From: Roseateles_C aquae
GTDB taxonomy: Bacteria > Pseudomonadota > Gammaproteobacteria > Burkholderiales > Burkholderiaceae_C
Direction: 5' to 3'
DNA: 64,000 nt
NCBI RefSeq assembly: GCF_032337115.1
Contig: NZ_JAVXZY010000009.1
Coordinates: 1-64,000, forward strand
Shown here one piece after another: positions 1 through 8,512 of the stretch. The notes under the pieces are model-generated. The model was not told where the DNA came from, made no database searches, and saw nothing but the letters and a program-made list of their open reading frames with translations. Made by a program: the position numbers and the translations under genes. Position 1 is the stretch's first letter; the number at the start of each line of letters is the position of its first letter.

Positions 1-40
1 GCGCAACGCCCGTGGGGGCCCCTTTTCTCTCAACCCGCAG

Positions 41-139
41 GGCAAGCACCAGCCACGCCCTGCCGGTGTTGCGAGCCTTGCGCAGGCCACCAGCCTGAGC
101 TGCGGCTCGCGCCTAGGCAGGCCATGGCTGGTGCTTGCC
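41..139. repeat. 14-bp inverted repeat upstream of alaS
   Basis: Positions 41-54 and 126-139 are exact reverse complements (14 bp) separated by 71 bases. No convincing gene lies in bases 1-273: the only reading frames there are short and look unlike proteins. The repeat could be a remnant of a small element or the base of an RNA structure. Its function is unknown. Confidence 0.5.
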
Positions 140-202
140 ACGGCCCACGCCGACTTATGCAGACCTTCCCAAGCCGCACCGGCCCGGCCGCGACCTCGCC
201 CC

Positions 203-208
203 TATAAT
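203..208 (+). promoter_or_regulatory. Putative -10 box of alaS
   Basis: A perfect TATAAT occurs 65 bases before the alaS start codon. It stands out in very GC-rich DNA. No good -35 hexamer is found 16-18 bases upstream, so only the -10 element is supported by sequence. Confidence 0.45.
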
Positions 209-273
209 CAAAAGCTCCCAAAAATCAAGTATTTACCCCAGTCCTGCTGAGGTACGACGAGAAAGCGCCCGGA

Positions 274-2901
274 ATGAAAGCAGCTGAGATTCGCCAGACA
301 TTTCTGAAGTTCTTCGAATCCAAGGGTCACCAGATCGTGGCGTCCAGCCCGGTCGTGCCCGGTGACGACCCGACGCTGCTGTTCACCAACGCGGGCATGA
401 ACCAGTTCAAGGACGTGTTCCTGGGCTTTGACAAGCGCGCCTACACCCGCGCCACCACCAGCCAGAAGTGCATCCGCGCCGGCGGCAAGCACAACGACCT
501 GGACAACGTCGGCTACACCGCGCGCCACCACACCTTCTTCGAAATGCTGGGCAACTTCAGCTTCGGGGACTACTTCAAGCACGACGCGATTTCCTACGCC
601 TGGGAACTGCTGACCAAGCACTTCATGCTGCCGGCCGAGAAGCTGTGGGTCACCGTCTACGCCGAGGACGACGAGGCCTATGAGATCTGGAACAAGGTGG
701 TGGGCGTGCCCGCCGAGCGCATCGTGCGCATCGGCGACAACAAGGGCGGCCGCTACATGTCCGACAACTTCTGGATGATGGGCGATACTGGACCTTGCGG
801 CCCCTGCACGGAAATCTTCTACGACCATGGCCCCGAGATCGCCGGCGGCCCTCCGGGCAGCCCCGAGGAAGACGGCGACCGCTACATCGAGATCTGGAAC
901 AACGTCTTCATGCAGTTCAACCGCACCGAAGACGGCGTGATGCATCGCCTGCCCAAGCCCTCGGTCGATACCGGCATGGGCCTGGAGCGACTGGCCGCGG
1001 TGCTGCAGCATGTGCACTCGAATTACGAGATCGACACCTTCGTGGCGCTGCTGGCCGCCGCCAAGGCCGCGGTTGACGTGGCAGGCGGCGGTGACTGTGG
1101 CAAGGACAGCGCCTCGCTGAAGGTCATTGCCGACCACATCCGCGCCTGCTCCTTCACCATCGTCGATGGCGTCATTCCCGGCAACGAGGGCCGCGGCTAT
1201 GTGCTGCGCCGCATCGCCCGCCGCGCCATCCGCCACGGCTACAAGCTGGGCGCCCGCACGCCCTTCTTCCACAAGATCGTCGCCGAGCTGGTGAACCAGA
1301 TGGGCGAGGCCTATCCGGAACTGCGCCAGGCCCAGGCCCGCGTGACCGAGGTGCTGCGCCAGGAGGAAGAGCGCTTCTTCCAGACCATTGCCAACGGCAT
1401 GGAAATCCTCGAAGCCGCGCTGGCCGGCGGTGCAAAGCAGGTCGATGGCGAGACCGCCTTCAAGCTGCACGACACCTACGGTTTCCCGGTCGACCTGACC
1501 GGCGACGTCTGCCGCGAACGCGGCGTCACCGTCGACCAGGCCGGCTTCGAGGCAGCGATGAATCGCCAGCGCGAACAAGCCCGCGCGGCCGGCAAGTTCA
1601 AGATGGCCCAGGGTCTCGAGTACAAGGGCCAGCCCACCGCCTTCCACGGTTATGAACATCTGGTCTGCGAGACCAGCACCGTCACCGCCGTCTACGTTGA
1701 TGGCGCGCTGGTGGCCGAGGCCAAGGCCGGGGACGATGCCGTCGTCGTGCTGGACCACACGCCCTTCTACGCCGAAAGCGGCGGCCAGGTCGGCGATAGC
1801 GGCGAGCTGCGCAACAACAGCAGCCGTTTCTCCGTCGAAGACACGCTGAAGATCCAGGCCGATGTGTTCGGCCACCACGGCCGCGTGTTGGAAGGCGCGA
1901 TCAAGGCCGGCGATCAATTCGTCGCCCGCGTCAATGCCGAGGCGCGTGCCAAGACGGTGCGCAATCACAGCGCCACCCACCTGATGCACAAGGCCTTGCG
2001 CGAGGTGCTGGGCGCCCATGTGCAGCAAAAGGGCTCGCTGGTGAATGCCGAACGCACTCGCTTCGACTTTGCCCACACCGCGCCGCTGACAGCCGACGAG
2101 ATCAAGCGCGTCGAGGCCATCGTCAACGCAGAGATCCTGGCCAATGCCGCGGCCAAGGCCGAGGTGATGGCGCTGGACGATGCACAAAAGAGCGGCGCGA
2201 TGATGCTGTTCGGCGAGAAGTACGGCGACACGGTGCGCGTGCTGTCGATCGGCAGCTCCAAGGAACTCTGTGGTGGCACCCATGTGAAAGCCACCGGTGA
2301 CATCGGCCTGTTCAAGGTGCTTGCCGAAGGCGGTGTCGCCGCCGGTGTGCGCCGCATCGAGGCGGTGACCGGTGACAACGCGCTGGCCTATCTGCAATCG
2401 CTGGAGTCCACCGTGCAGGCGGTCGCCGGCACACTGAAGGCCGCCCCCGCCGAGCTGGAAACACGCGTTCACGCTGTGCTTGATCAGGTTCGTGCGCTGG
2501 AGAAGGAACTCAGCGCCGCCAAGAGCAAGCTGGCCTCGGCCCAGGGCGATGAGCTGCTGGCCCAGGCCGTCGACGTCAAGGGCATCAAGGTGCTCGCCGC
2601 CACGCTGGTCGGCGCCGATGCCAAGACCCTGCGCGAGACCATGGACAAGCTGAAGGACAAGCTCAAGACCGCCGCCATCGTGCTGGCTGCCGTCGATGGC
2701 GACAAGGTCCAGCTGGCGGCCGGCGTTACCGCCGACAGCACGGCCAAGATCAAGGCCGGCGATCTGGTCAACTTCGTCGCTCAGCAGGTCGGCGGCAAGG
2801 GCGGCGGCAAGCCCGACATGGCCATGGCCGGCGGCACCAACGCCAGCGCCCTGCCCCAGGCCCTGGCCGGCGTGCAAGCCTGGGTAGCAGAGAAGCTCTG
2901 A
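274..2901 (+). CDS. alaS: Alanine--tRNA ligase
   Basis: Cytoplasmic class II aminoacyl-tRNA synthetase that charges tRNA-Ala and clears mischarged Ser/Gly-tRNA-Ala. The 875-residue length is normal for the family. The N-terminal catalytic part begins MKAAEIRQTFLKFFESKGH, a typical AlaRS start. The editing domain carries the zinc-type motif HSATHLMH near residue 566 and CGGTH near residue 666. The C-terminal DHHA1-like domain ends with the glycine-rich GGKGGGKPDMA segment. A TATAAT box lies upstream and a strong intrinsic terminator follows immediately, so the gene is probably transcribed alone. The identification is secure. Confidence 0.98.
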   Translation: MKAAEIRQTFLKFFESKGHQIVASSPVVPGDDPTLLFTNAGMNQFKDVFLGFDKRAYTRATTSQKCIRAGGKHNDLDNVGYTARHHTFFEMLGNFSFGDYFKHDAISYAWELLTKHFMLPAEKLWVTVYAEDDEAYEIWNKVVGVPAERIVRIGDNKGGRYMSDNFWMMGDTGPCGPCTEIFYDHGPEIAGGPPGSPEEDGDRYIEIWNNVFMQFNRTEDGVMHRLPKPSVDTGMGLERLAAVLQHVHSNYEIDTFVALLAAAKAAVDVAGGGDCGKDSASLKVIADHIRACSFTIVDGVIPGNEGRGYVLRRIARRAIRHGYKLGARTPFFHKIVAELVNQMGEAYPELRQAQARVTEVLRQEEERFFQTIANGMEILEAALAGGAKQVDGETAFKLHDTYGFPVDLTGDVCRERGVTVDQAGFEAAMNRQREQARAAGKFKMAQGLEYKGQPTAFHGYEHLVCETSTVTAVYVDGALVAEAKAGDDAVVVLDHTPFYAESGGQVGDSGELRNNSSRFSVEDTLKIQADVFGHHGRVLEGAIKAGDQFVARVNAEARAKTVRNHSATHLMHKALREVLGAHVQQKGSLVNAERTRFDFAHTAPLTADEIKRVEAIVNAEILANAAAKAEVMALDDAQKSGAMMLFGEKYGDTVRVLSIGSSKELCGGTHVKATGDIGLFKVLAEGGVAAGVRRIEAVTGDNALAYLQSLESTVQAVAGTLKAAPAELETRVHAVLDQVRALEKELSAAKSKLASAQGDELLAQAVDVKGIKVLAATLVGADAKTLRETMDKLKDKLKTAAIVLAAVDGDKVQLAAGVTADSTAKIKAGDLVNFVAQQVGGKGGGKPDMAMAGGTNASALPQALAGVQAWVAEKL

Positions 2902-2922
2902 TCCGTTAGACAATCCAACACG

Positions 2923-2963
2923 CAAGGGCTCCCGCTGACCATGCGGGGGCCCTTGTTCTTTTC
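2923..2963 (+). terminator. Rho-independent terminator of alaS
   Basis: A 13-bp stem (2923-2935 with 2943-2955, one G-U pair) closes a 7-base loop and is followed by TTCTTTTC. It sits 22 bases after the alaS stop codon and before the ribosome binding site of the next gene. Confidence 0.85.
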
Positions 2964-2985
2964 AAGCAAGCAAGGAACACCGTCC

Positions 2986-3681
2986 ATGAGCCAAGAGATC
3001 GATCACGACAACGCAGAGCGCCTGGCCGCCTTGCTGAACATCCTCGCGGCGGCCGCCGAGGAAGACGAGGAAGCGATTCCCATCGACACGCTGGACGGCT
3101 ACCTCACCGCGCTGGTCTGCGGCCCGGTGCTCGCTGCGCCGGTGCAGGCCATGGATGCGCTGTTCGGCGAAGACTGGCCGGCCGCACTCGAAGAGCAAGA
3201 AGTGCTGGACGAGTTCATGACCGTGCTGCACGAGCGCTGGAACGAGATCGCCGACGCGCTGGAGCCCGAGGCGCTGTCCGCCAACCCGGACGAGATGCGG
3301 CTGACGCCGATGATCACCGAGTTCGACGAGGCCACCAAAGCCTCGCTGCTCTCGCAGGGCGTGCTCACGGCCGAGCAGCTGGAGGAGCTGCCTGCCCCCG
3401 GGGTGATGTGGGCCGAGGGCTTTATGCAGGCCGTCGACGATATGGAGACCGAGTGGTACGCCCATGAGGCCGACAGCGAATCCGGCCAGATGCTGGACGC
3501 GCTGCTGATGGCGATTGCCGCCGTGGCCATGCCCGAGGGCGAGCAGCGTGAGGCCTATATCGCCGAAGCCTACGAGCCCGACGATGAGGTTGACCAGGAT
3601 GTGCTGCTCGACGATGCCCTCTACGCCGCCCAGGATCTGCGCCTGTTCTGGCTGCAGTCGAGCGGCCCGCTGAACGACTGA
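2986..3681 (+). CDS. UPF0149 (YecA-like) family protein
   Basis: Acidic 231-residue cytoplasmic protein of the UPF0149 / YgfB-YecA family. The sequence shows the family features IDTLDGYLTALVCGP near residues 32-46 and PGVMWAEGFMQAV near residue 140. The molecular function of the family is poorly defined. It lacks the C-terminal SEC-C zinc motif found in some YecA proteins. The start at 2986 is preferred over an in-frame ATG at 2941, because the latter lies inside the alaS terminator and an AAGGAA-type ribosome binding site sits just before 2986. Confidence 0.85.
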   Translation: MSQEIDHDNAERLAALLNILAAAAEEDEEAIPIDTLDGYLTALVCGPVLAAPVQAMDALFGEDWPAALEEQEVLDEFMTVLHERWNEIADALEPEALSANPDEMRLTPMITEFDEATKASLLSQGVLTAEQLEELPAPGVMWAEGFMQAVDDMETEWYAHEADSESGQMLDALLMAIAAVAMPEGEQREAYIAEAYEPDDEVDQDVLLDDALYAAQDLRLFWLQSSGPLND

Positions 3682-3691
3682 GTGAGTGATC

Positions 3692-3716
3692 GGCGCCGCA
3701 TTGACGGCGCCTCTCT
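3692..3716 (+). terminator. Weak hairpin terminator between convergent genes
   Basis: A 7-bp perfect stem (3692-3698 with 3705-3711) with a 6-base loop is followed by CTCTCT rather than a clean U run. It lies between the convergent UPF0149 and SET-domain genes. Confidence 0.4.
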
Positions 3717-3721
3717 ACCCA

Positions 3722-4210
3722 TCACAAGCGGCCGCTGCAGTTCGGCGCACCGCAGCCGCAGCGCAGCCGCCCCTCGTGATGGCTCTCGCCGTAATGCGCG
3801 GCGATCTCTTCGCCTGCTTCGATATCGCGCAGCGCATAGAACTCGGCACGTCCCTGGCGGATGCGCAGCACCGTATTCGGGCTGCAGGAGTGATTGACGT
3901 GGCGCAACGCGCAGCTGGAATTCGTTGCATCAACGGCTGTACGCGTGCTCAGCTCGACGATATGGATACGCGCCCTGCCCTTGATGCGCCGGCGTGCCTC
4001 GGCCACGCTGATGATCTCGCCGCGCATCTCGCCGATCTTGCGTCGCGCCGGAATCGTCTCCGCCGCGAACACACCCAGGCCATCTATCTTTGAAGGCCCC
4101 ACGCGCAGGGCGAAGCGCTCTGCCGGCAGCGGCTCACCCTTGGCGGGTCGAACGGCAGCTGGGCTTGATTGGGAGGGCTGGTCGGACGGAAGTTCGGTGA
4201 GGCGAGGCAT
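3722..4210 (-). CDS. SET domain-containing protein
   Basis: A 162-residue protein with a compact SET methyltransferase fold. Visible motifs are GLGVFAAETIPAR (SET-N), RHVNHSCSPN (the NHSC SAM-binding and pseudoknot motif), GEEIAAHYG (catalytic tyrosine region) and a post-SET-like cysteine cluster CGCGAPNCSG at the C terminus. Such proteins methylate lysines in eukaryotes. Bacterial members are common in Burkholderiales, but their substrates are mostly unknown, so a protein-lysine methyltransferase role is inference. About 35 residues before the domain are low complexity. It is convergent with the UPF0149 gene and divergent from the GNAT gene. Confidence 0.85.
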   Translation of the reverse strand: MPRLTELPSDQPSQSSPAAVRPAKGEPLPAERFALRVGPSKIDGLGVFAAETIPARRKIGEMRGEIISVAEARRRIKGRARIHIVELSTRTAVDATNSSCALRHVNHSCSPNTVLRIRQGRAEFYALRDIEAGEEIAAHYGESHHEGRLRCGCGAPNCSGRL

Positions 4211-4280
4211 GCCGCTATTGTCGCCGCAGCGGGCTGAGATCTAGGCCATTTGCCACTGCCAGCATGACCATCTGCATGGC

Positions 4281-4310
4281 TTGACGGCGATCACCTCAGC
4301 CCCGCATACT
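4281..4310 (+). promoter_or_regulatory. Putative promoter ahead of the GNAT leader region
   Basis: TTGACG (4281-4286) and CATACT (4305-4310) are separated by 18 bases, a reasonable sigma-70 pair. A start of transcription near 4317-4318 would coincide with an ATG at 4318. Confidence 0.45.
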
Positions 4311-4317
4311 GGACCGC

Positions 4318-4392
4318 ATGAACCGCCTCTCGCTAACCCTGCAACTACAAGCGCTGCACATGCCCGTCATGTGCCGCCCGTGTTCAGGCTGA
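4318..4392 (+). CDS. Possible 24-residue leader peptide
   Basis: A short frame starts at ATG 4318 and ends at TGA 4390-4392. It encodes a 24-residue peptide ending in MPVMCRPCSG. It has no upstream ribosome binding site. If transcription begins at the proposed promoter, the message would be leaderless. A 7-bp hairpin (4356-4362 with 4368-4374) lies inside the frame, and an intrinsic terminator follows 50 bases later, before the GNAT gene. The promoter, short frame and terminator order resembles an attenuator. It could instead be a small RNA of about 150 bases. Expression is not shown by sequence alone. Confidence 0.35.
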   Translation: MNRLSLTLQLQALHMPVMCRPCSG

Positions 4393-4442
4393 AAGAGCGA
4401 GTCAGCCGCCAAAACCGCTACCGCAGTTCAATGCAACGCCCC

Positions 4443-4469
4443 AAGCCCGCTCATCCAGCGGGCTTTTTT
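4443..4469 (+). terminator. Intrinsic terminator upstream of the GNAT gene
   Basis: A perfect 9-bp stem (4443-4451 with 4457-4465), a 5-base loop and a run of T form a strong terminator only 42 bases before the GNAT start codon. No conventional gene precedes it on this strand, so it should end either a small RNA or a leader transcript. Confidence 0.8.
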
Positions 4470-4511
4470 GTTTCCGAAACGATCACTGAACGAGCACAAC
4501 AGGAGCCCCCG

Positions 4512-5036
4512 ATGGAATTCACGATACGCCGCCCACGACCCGACGACGCCGCTGACTTCGTCCGCCTGATGTCCTCGCCCGAGGTCTACGGCAATCTGCT
4601 GCAGATGCCCCACCCCAGCGAAGAGCTGTGGCGCCAGCGGCTCAGTGAACAGCTGCAGCCGGGCAAGCCGGACCTGCATCTGGTCGCCGTGGTCGAGGGG
4701 CGCGTCATGGCCAGCGCCGGCCTGCATCCGGCCGCTGCGGCACTGCGGCGACGGCATGCGATGAGCTTGGGGATTTCAGTGGCGCCGGAGGCTCAAGGTC
4801 ATGGCCTGGGTTCGGCCCTGCTGGGCGCGTTGATCGACTACGCCGACAACTGGGCGCAGGTGCTGCGGCTGGAATTGGAGGTCTACTGCGACAACGACCG
4901 CGCCGTGCGCCTGTACCAGCGCTTTGGCTTTGAGATCGAAGGCCGGATGCGCCGGCACGCCTTGCGCGCCGGGCAGTATGTCGATTCGTTCGGCATGGCG
5001 CGGCTTCATCCGCGACCGCCTGCCTTGCAAGACTGA
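4512..5036 (+). CDS. GNAT family N-acetyltransferase (YhhY/AaaT-like)
   Basis: A 174-residue single-domain GNAT acetyltransferase. It resembles E. coli YhhY/AaaT, an L-amino-acid N-acetyltransferase, in the pattern SPEVYGNLLQMPHPSEELW, in the acetyl-CoA loop QGHGLGSAL near residue 97 and in the C-terminal YQRFGFEIEGRMRRHALRAG. The start at 4512 has a CAGGAG site 6 bases upstream. In-frame codons further upstream pass through the terminator and are rejected. The unusual leader suggests conditional read-through. The substrate is inferred from similarity only. Confidence 0.85.
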   Translation: MEFTIRRPRPDDAADFVRLMSSPEVYGNLLQMPHPSEELWRQRLSEQLQPGKPDLHLVAVVEGRVMASAGLHPAAAALRRRHAMSLGISVAPEAQGHGLGSALLGALIDYADNWAQVLRLELEVYCDNDRAVRLYQRFGFEIEGRMRRHALRAGQYVDSFGMARLHPRPPALQD

Positions 5037-5043
5037 AGCAGCC

Positions 5044-5343
5044 TCAGCTGCGTGGCAACAGGGCGCGGCTGTGCAAGCTCAGCTCCCCTTCAGCGCTGAT
5101 TTCGAACTTGCCAGCGTCCGACAGATGCAGGCTGCGCGGGCCGCGCTCGGCGCTGTCGTGGTTACCCGGGCCCGGCTTGGGCTGCGGCGCTTGCGCCGGT
5201 TCGCTGGTGCGCTTGCCGGTCAGCACCAGCCGCGCCAGCTTGACCACCTCGCTGGCTTGCGCGGGCACCATGGGCGCGAAGATCAGGGCCAGGCCAAAGG
5301 CCATGGCGGTGATGGGGCGCGATCTGTGGCTTTTGTGCGACAT
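5044..5343 (-). CDS. Small secreted hypothetical protein
   Basis: A 99-residue protein with a clear Sec signal peptide (hydrophobic core AMAFGLALIFAPMVPAQA, cleavage likely near residue 30). A proline-rich linker (PAQAPQPKPGPG) and a short polar tail follow. Codon use has the high GC3 of neighbouring genes, which supports it being real. No known domain is recognised. It lies downstream of cydB on the same strand, with 142 bases between, and is convergent with the GNAT gene. Function unknown. Confidence 0.65.
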   Translation of the reverse strand: MSHKSHRSRPITAMAFGLALIFAPMVPAQASEVVKLARLVLTGKRTSEPAQAPQPKPGPGNHDSAERGPRSLHLSDAGKFEISAEGELSLHSRALLPRS

Positions 5344-5485
5344 ATGTTCACCTATTCCCTTCCCGTTATCTCCTGCGCGGCAGTATCGGAAGTCACGCTG
5401 GCCGGCGCCAGCCTGAGGCGACGAATTGCACCTGAGTCGGTGCGACCTGCGCTTGGCTGCGACGAGTGGGGGCGGTTTTTGGCCT

Positions 5486-6481
5486 TCAGGCGTAACTCAG
5501 CGCCGCGGCCTTGCCCCAGAAGACGCGGTAGGCAAAGAGGGTGTAGGCCAGGATCATCGGTACGGTCAGCGAACAACCGATCAGGATCACGCCCAGCGAC
5601 TCGGTCGCCGCGGCCGCCTGCCAGACCGTGATGCGGTCGATCAGCACAAAGGGATAGAGGCTGTAGGCCAGGCCGATGAACCCCATCAACATCACCAGCA
5701 CCATCAGCGCAAAAGGCAACCAGCACAGCTTGCCGAGAATGCGGCTGGAGTTCAGCAAGGCCCGCAGCGCCAACAAGGCCAGCACCGAGATCAGCGGAAT
5801 TGGCAGCAGCGCGATCAGCTGCGGCAATGCGAACCAGCGCTCAGCCACGGTAGCGCTGAGCAAGGGCGTGGCGACCGAGATCGCCGCCAGGCCGAGCACC
5901 ACCAACGGCCAGACCTGCTGGGCACGCCGGACACTGCGCCGCTGCAACTCGCCCTCGGTCTTCATGATCAGCCAGCAGGCGCCGAGCAGCGCATAGGCCG
6001 CCGTCAACGCCAGCGCGATGCCGGCGGCGAACAAATCGTGCCAGCCGCCACTCTGCAGACCGCTGACATAGCGCCCGAGCATCCAGCCCTGGGCCAGCGC
6101 GGCGAGCAGTGAGCCCGCGCTGAACAGGCGGTTCCACAGCGGCTGCCACTGCGAGTCGGCCTTGCTGCGGAAATCAAAGGCGACGCCGCGCAGCGTCAGC
6201 CCGAGCAGCATCAGCACCACCGGGAGGTAGAGACCCTGCAGGATCACGCCATGGGCCTTGGGGAAGGCGATCAGCAGAATGCCCACGCCCAGCACCAGCC
6301 AGGTCTCGTTGGCGTCCCAGAAAGGGCCGATCGAGGCGACCATGCGGTCCTGCTGCGCGGCTGGCGCACCGGCCATCAAGAGCCCGACACCCAGGTCGTA
6401 GCCGTCCAGCACGACGTAAAGCAGCAGGGCCAGGCCCATCAGGCCCATGAAGATCAGGGGGAAAGCGGTGGCGGCATTCAT
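5486..6481 (-). CDS. cydB: Cytochrome bd-type ubiquinol oxidase subunit II
   Basis: A 331-residue inner-membrane protein with about eight to nine transmembrane segments. It begins with the characteristic GYDLGVGLL motif near residue 28. It pairs with CydA to oxidise ubiquinol and reduce oxygen to water. The start overlaps the cydA stop by 4 bases (ATGA), indicating translational coupling. No CydX-type small subunit is visible downstream, as in cyanide-insensitive (CioAB) oxidases. Confidence 0.96.
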   Translation of the reverse strand: MNAATAFPLIFMGLMGLALLLYVVLDGYDLGVGLLMAGAPAAQQDRMVASIGPFWDANETWLVLGVGILLIAFPKAHGVILQGLYLPVVLMLLGLTLRGVAFDFRSKADSQWQPLWNRLFSAGSLLAALAQGWMLGRYVSGLQSGGWHDLFAAGIALALTAAYALLGACWLIMKTEGELQRRSVRRAQQVWPLVVLGLAAISVATPLLSATVAERWFALPQLIALLPIPLISVLALLALRALLNSSRILGKLCWLPFALMVLVMLMGFIGLAYSLYPFVLIDRITVWQAAAATESLGVILIGCSLTVPMILAYTLFAYRVFWGKAAALSYA

Positions 6482-7857
6482 GCGGCACTCCTGGCGCCAA
6501 CGGGCAGCGTTTTCAGCTCAGCGGGATGCTCCGGCAGCGGCTTGCCGGCCATGTACTTGATGACCGAGATGTAGGCGACGATCAGGCCCAGGTAGAGCGC
6601 CAGATAGCCGGCCAGACTCAGCGCAATCGTCGGGGCCGGGGTGCTGGAGGCCAGATCAGCGGTGCGCAGCAGGCCGTAGACCAGGAAGGGCTGGCGGCCA
6701 ATCTCGGTCACATACCAGCCGGCCAGCGTGGCCAGCCAGCCGGAGAAGCTCATCCAGGCCAGGCCCTGCAGCAGCCAGCGCGGCAGTGCCGCCGGCCCCT
6801 GGCCTTGCCGCCGCAGCCGGCGTAAGTACAGCAGCCCGCCCCAGCTGAAGGCCAGCATCAGCAGGCCGGTACCGACCATGACGCGAAAGGCAAAGAACAC
6901 CGGCGCCACCGGCGGATGGGCACCGCGGAACTCGTCCAGGCCGCGGATTTCGCCCTCGGGATCGTGAGTCAGAATCAGGCTGGCCAGCTTGGGCACCGCC
7001 AGTTCAAAGTCATTGCGGCGCTCGCGTTCGTTCGGCCAGGCAAACAGCAGCAGCGGCGCGCCACGCTCGCTCTGCCAGACACCCTCCATCGCCGCCACCT
7101 TCTGCGGCTGATGGGCCAAGGTGTTCAGCCCATGCTGGTCGCCGACGGCAATCTGCACCGGCACCAGCACCGCGGCAGCGATCAGCGCCAGGCGCAGCAG
7201 CGGCGCGCTGTGTGGCTGCGCATTGCCCTTGAGCAGCTGCCAGGCGCTCAAGCCGGCAACCAGAAAGGCCACCGTCAAGGCAGAGGCCAGCAACACATGG
7301 GCGAGACGGTAGGGGAAGGACGGGTTGAAGACAATGGCCAGCCAGTCCTTGGCATGGAACTCGCCATTGATGATCTCGTAGCCCTGCGGCGTCTGCATCC
7401 AGGAGTTCAGGCTCAGGATCCAGAAGGCGCTCAGCGTCGTGCCGAAGGCGACCAGGGCGGTGGCGATGAAATGAACCCGCTCGCTGACGCGGCCATGGCC
7501 GAACAGCATCACACCCAGAAAGCTGGCTTCCAGGAAAAACGCCGTCAGCACCTCATAGCCCAGCAGCGGGCCGGCGATATTGCCGGCTCGTTCCATGAAG
7601 CCCGGCCAGTTGGTGCCGAACTGCATGCTCATCGTGATGCCGCTGACCACGCCCAGCGCAAAGCTCAGCGCAAACACCTTGGTCCAGAAGCGGTAGGCCC
7701 CCAGCCAGAGCGCGTCGCCGCTGCGCAGCCAGCGCCAGCGCAGCAAGAGCAGCAACCAGCCCAGCGCGATATTGATGCTGGGGAAGAGGATGTGAAAGCT
7801 GATGTTGGCGGCGAACTGCATGCGCGCCAGCACCAGGGCGTCGAGAGCGGTACCCAT
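6478..7857 (-). CDS. cydA: Cytochrome bd-type ubiquinol oxidase subunit I
   Basis: A 459-residue membrane protein holding the haems of the bd oxidase. Visible are the haem-b595 ligand region ISFHILFP (His22), the GYEVLTAFFLEASFLG segment with conserved glutamates, and the family motif GRQPFLVYGLLRT. At 459 residues it is shorter than E. coli CydA (about 522), consistent with the short Q-loop of CioA-type oxidases. It is preceded by the GbsR-like regulator gene, only 3 bases away, and followed by cydB. This indicates one operon for low-oxygen or cyanide/NO-tolerant respiration. Confidence 0.96.
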   Translation of the reverse strand: MGTALDALVLARMQFAANISFHILFPSINIALGWLLLLLRWRWLRSGDALWLGAYRFWTKVFALSFALGVVSGITMSMQFGTNWPGFMERAGNIAGPLLGYEVLTAFFLEASFLGVMLFGHGRVSERVHFIATALVAFGTTLSAFWILSLNSWMQTPQGYEIINGEFHAKDWLAIVFNPSFPYRLAHVLLASALTVAFLVAGLSAWQLLKGNAQPHSAPLLRLALIAAAVLVPVQIAVGDQHGLNTLAHQPQKVAAMEGVWQSERGAPLLLFAWPNERERRNDFELAVPKLASLILTHDPEGEIRGLDEFRGAHPPVAPVFFAFRVMVGTGLLMLAFSWGGLLYLRRLRRQGQGPAALPRWLLQGLAWMSFSGWLATLAGWYVTEIGRQPFLVYGLLRTADLASSTPAPTIALSLAGYLALYLGLIVAYISVIKYMAGKPLPEHPAELKTLPVGARSAA

Positions 7858-7860
7858 GGC

Positions 7861-8439
7861 TCAGCCTTCCTCGCCGTTGCGCTCGCTGCGACCACTGCCC
7901 AGCTTCAGCCGGCCGGTGAACTCCAGCAGCTTCTGCACCTTGGAGCCCATCTTCATCAGCTGGGCCAGCGTCTGCGAATCCATCCGCTGCACATCGTCGA
8001 ACCAGTTGCTCATCAGCTCGATCAGGTCGTGCATGCCGCGCATGCGCTCCTGGGCAATGCGGTCCTCCTCGCTGCTGGGCTGCTCGAGCAGCGCATTGCG
8101 CAGCATCGACAGCGTCGGCTCGATTTCGCGCCGGCGCCGTTCCTCAGCCAGCGTGCGAAAGATCTCCCAGGCATCCGACGGCGCCTCAAAATACTCGCGC
8201 CGATCGCCAGGCAGATGCTTGAGCCGCACCAGGCGCCAGGCCTGCAACTCCTTCAGCCCCATGCTCAGGTTGGAGCGGCTGAACTCGAGCGCCTCGGCCA
8301 TCTCGTCGGCGTTCAAGGCGCGCGGCGACACATAGATCAGCGCATAAATCTGCCCCACCGTGCGGTTGATGCCCCAGCGGCTGCCCATTTCGCCGAAATG
8401 GGCCACAAAGCTGCGTACCAGCGGGCTCATGCTGTTCAT
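7861..8439 (-). CDS. GbsR/MarR family transcriptional regulator
   Basis: A 192-residue DNA-binding protein of the GbsR branch of the MarR superfamily. The winged helix-turn-helix lies around residues 25-85 (GQIYALIYVSPRALNADEMAEAL, FSRSNLSMGLKELQ), followed by a helical dimerisation region. It is the first gene of the cydAB operon. Two tandem 12-bp palindromes lie 75-105 bases before its start codon over a likely promoter, so autoregulation together with cydAB control is the simplest reading. The ligand is not evident. Confidence 0.88.
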   Translation of the reverse strand: MNSMSPLVRSFVAHFGEMGSRWGINRTVGQIYALIYVSPRALNADEMAEALEFSRSNLSMGLKELQAWRLVRLKHLPGDRREYFEAPSDAWEIFRTLAEERRRREIEPTLSMLRNALLEQPSSEEDRIAQERMRGMHDLIELMSNWFDDVQRMDSQTLAQLMKMGSKVQKLLEFTGRLKLGSGRSERNGEEG

Positions 8440-8512
8440 GCCGAAACTCCTTATCGGGACTTGTGCCAGCGCAAGTTCGAGACATTCGGCGCTTGCGCTG
8501 GCTCAATGTTTT

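Noticed and set aside
208..2925. A 905-residue minus-strand frame opposite alaS
   Set aside because: It is an antisense shadow of a clear alaS gene in GC-rich DNA, is Gly/His/Ala-rich and shows no known domain.
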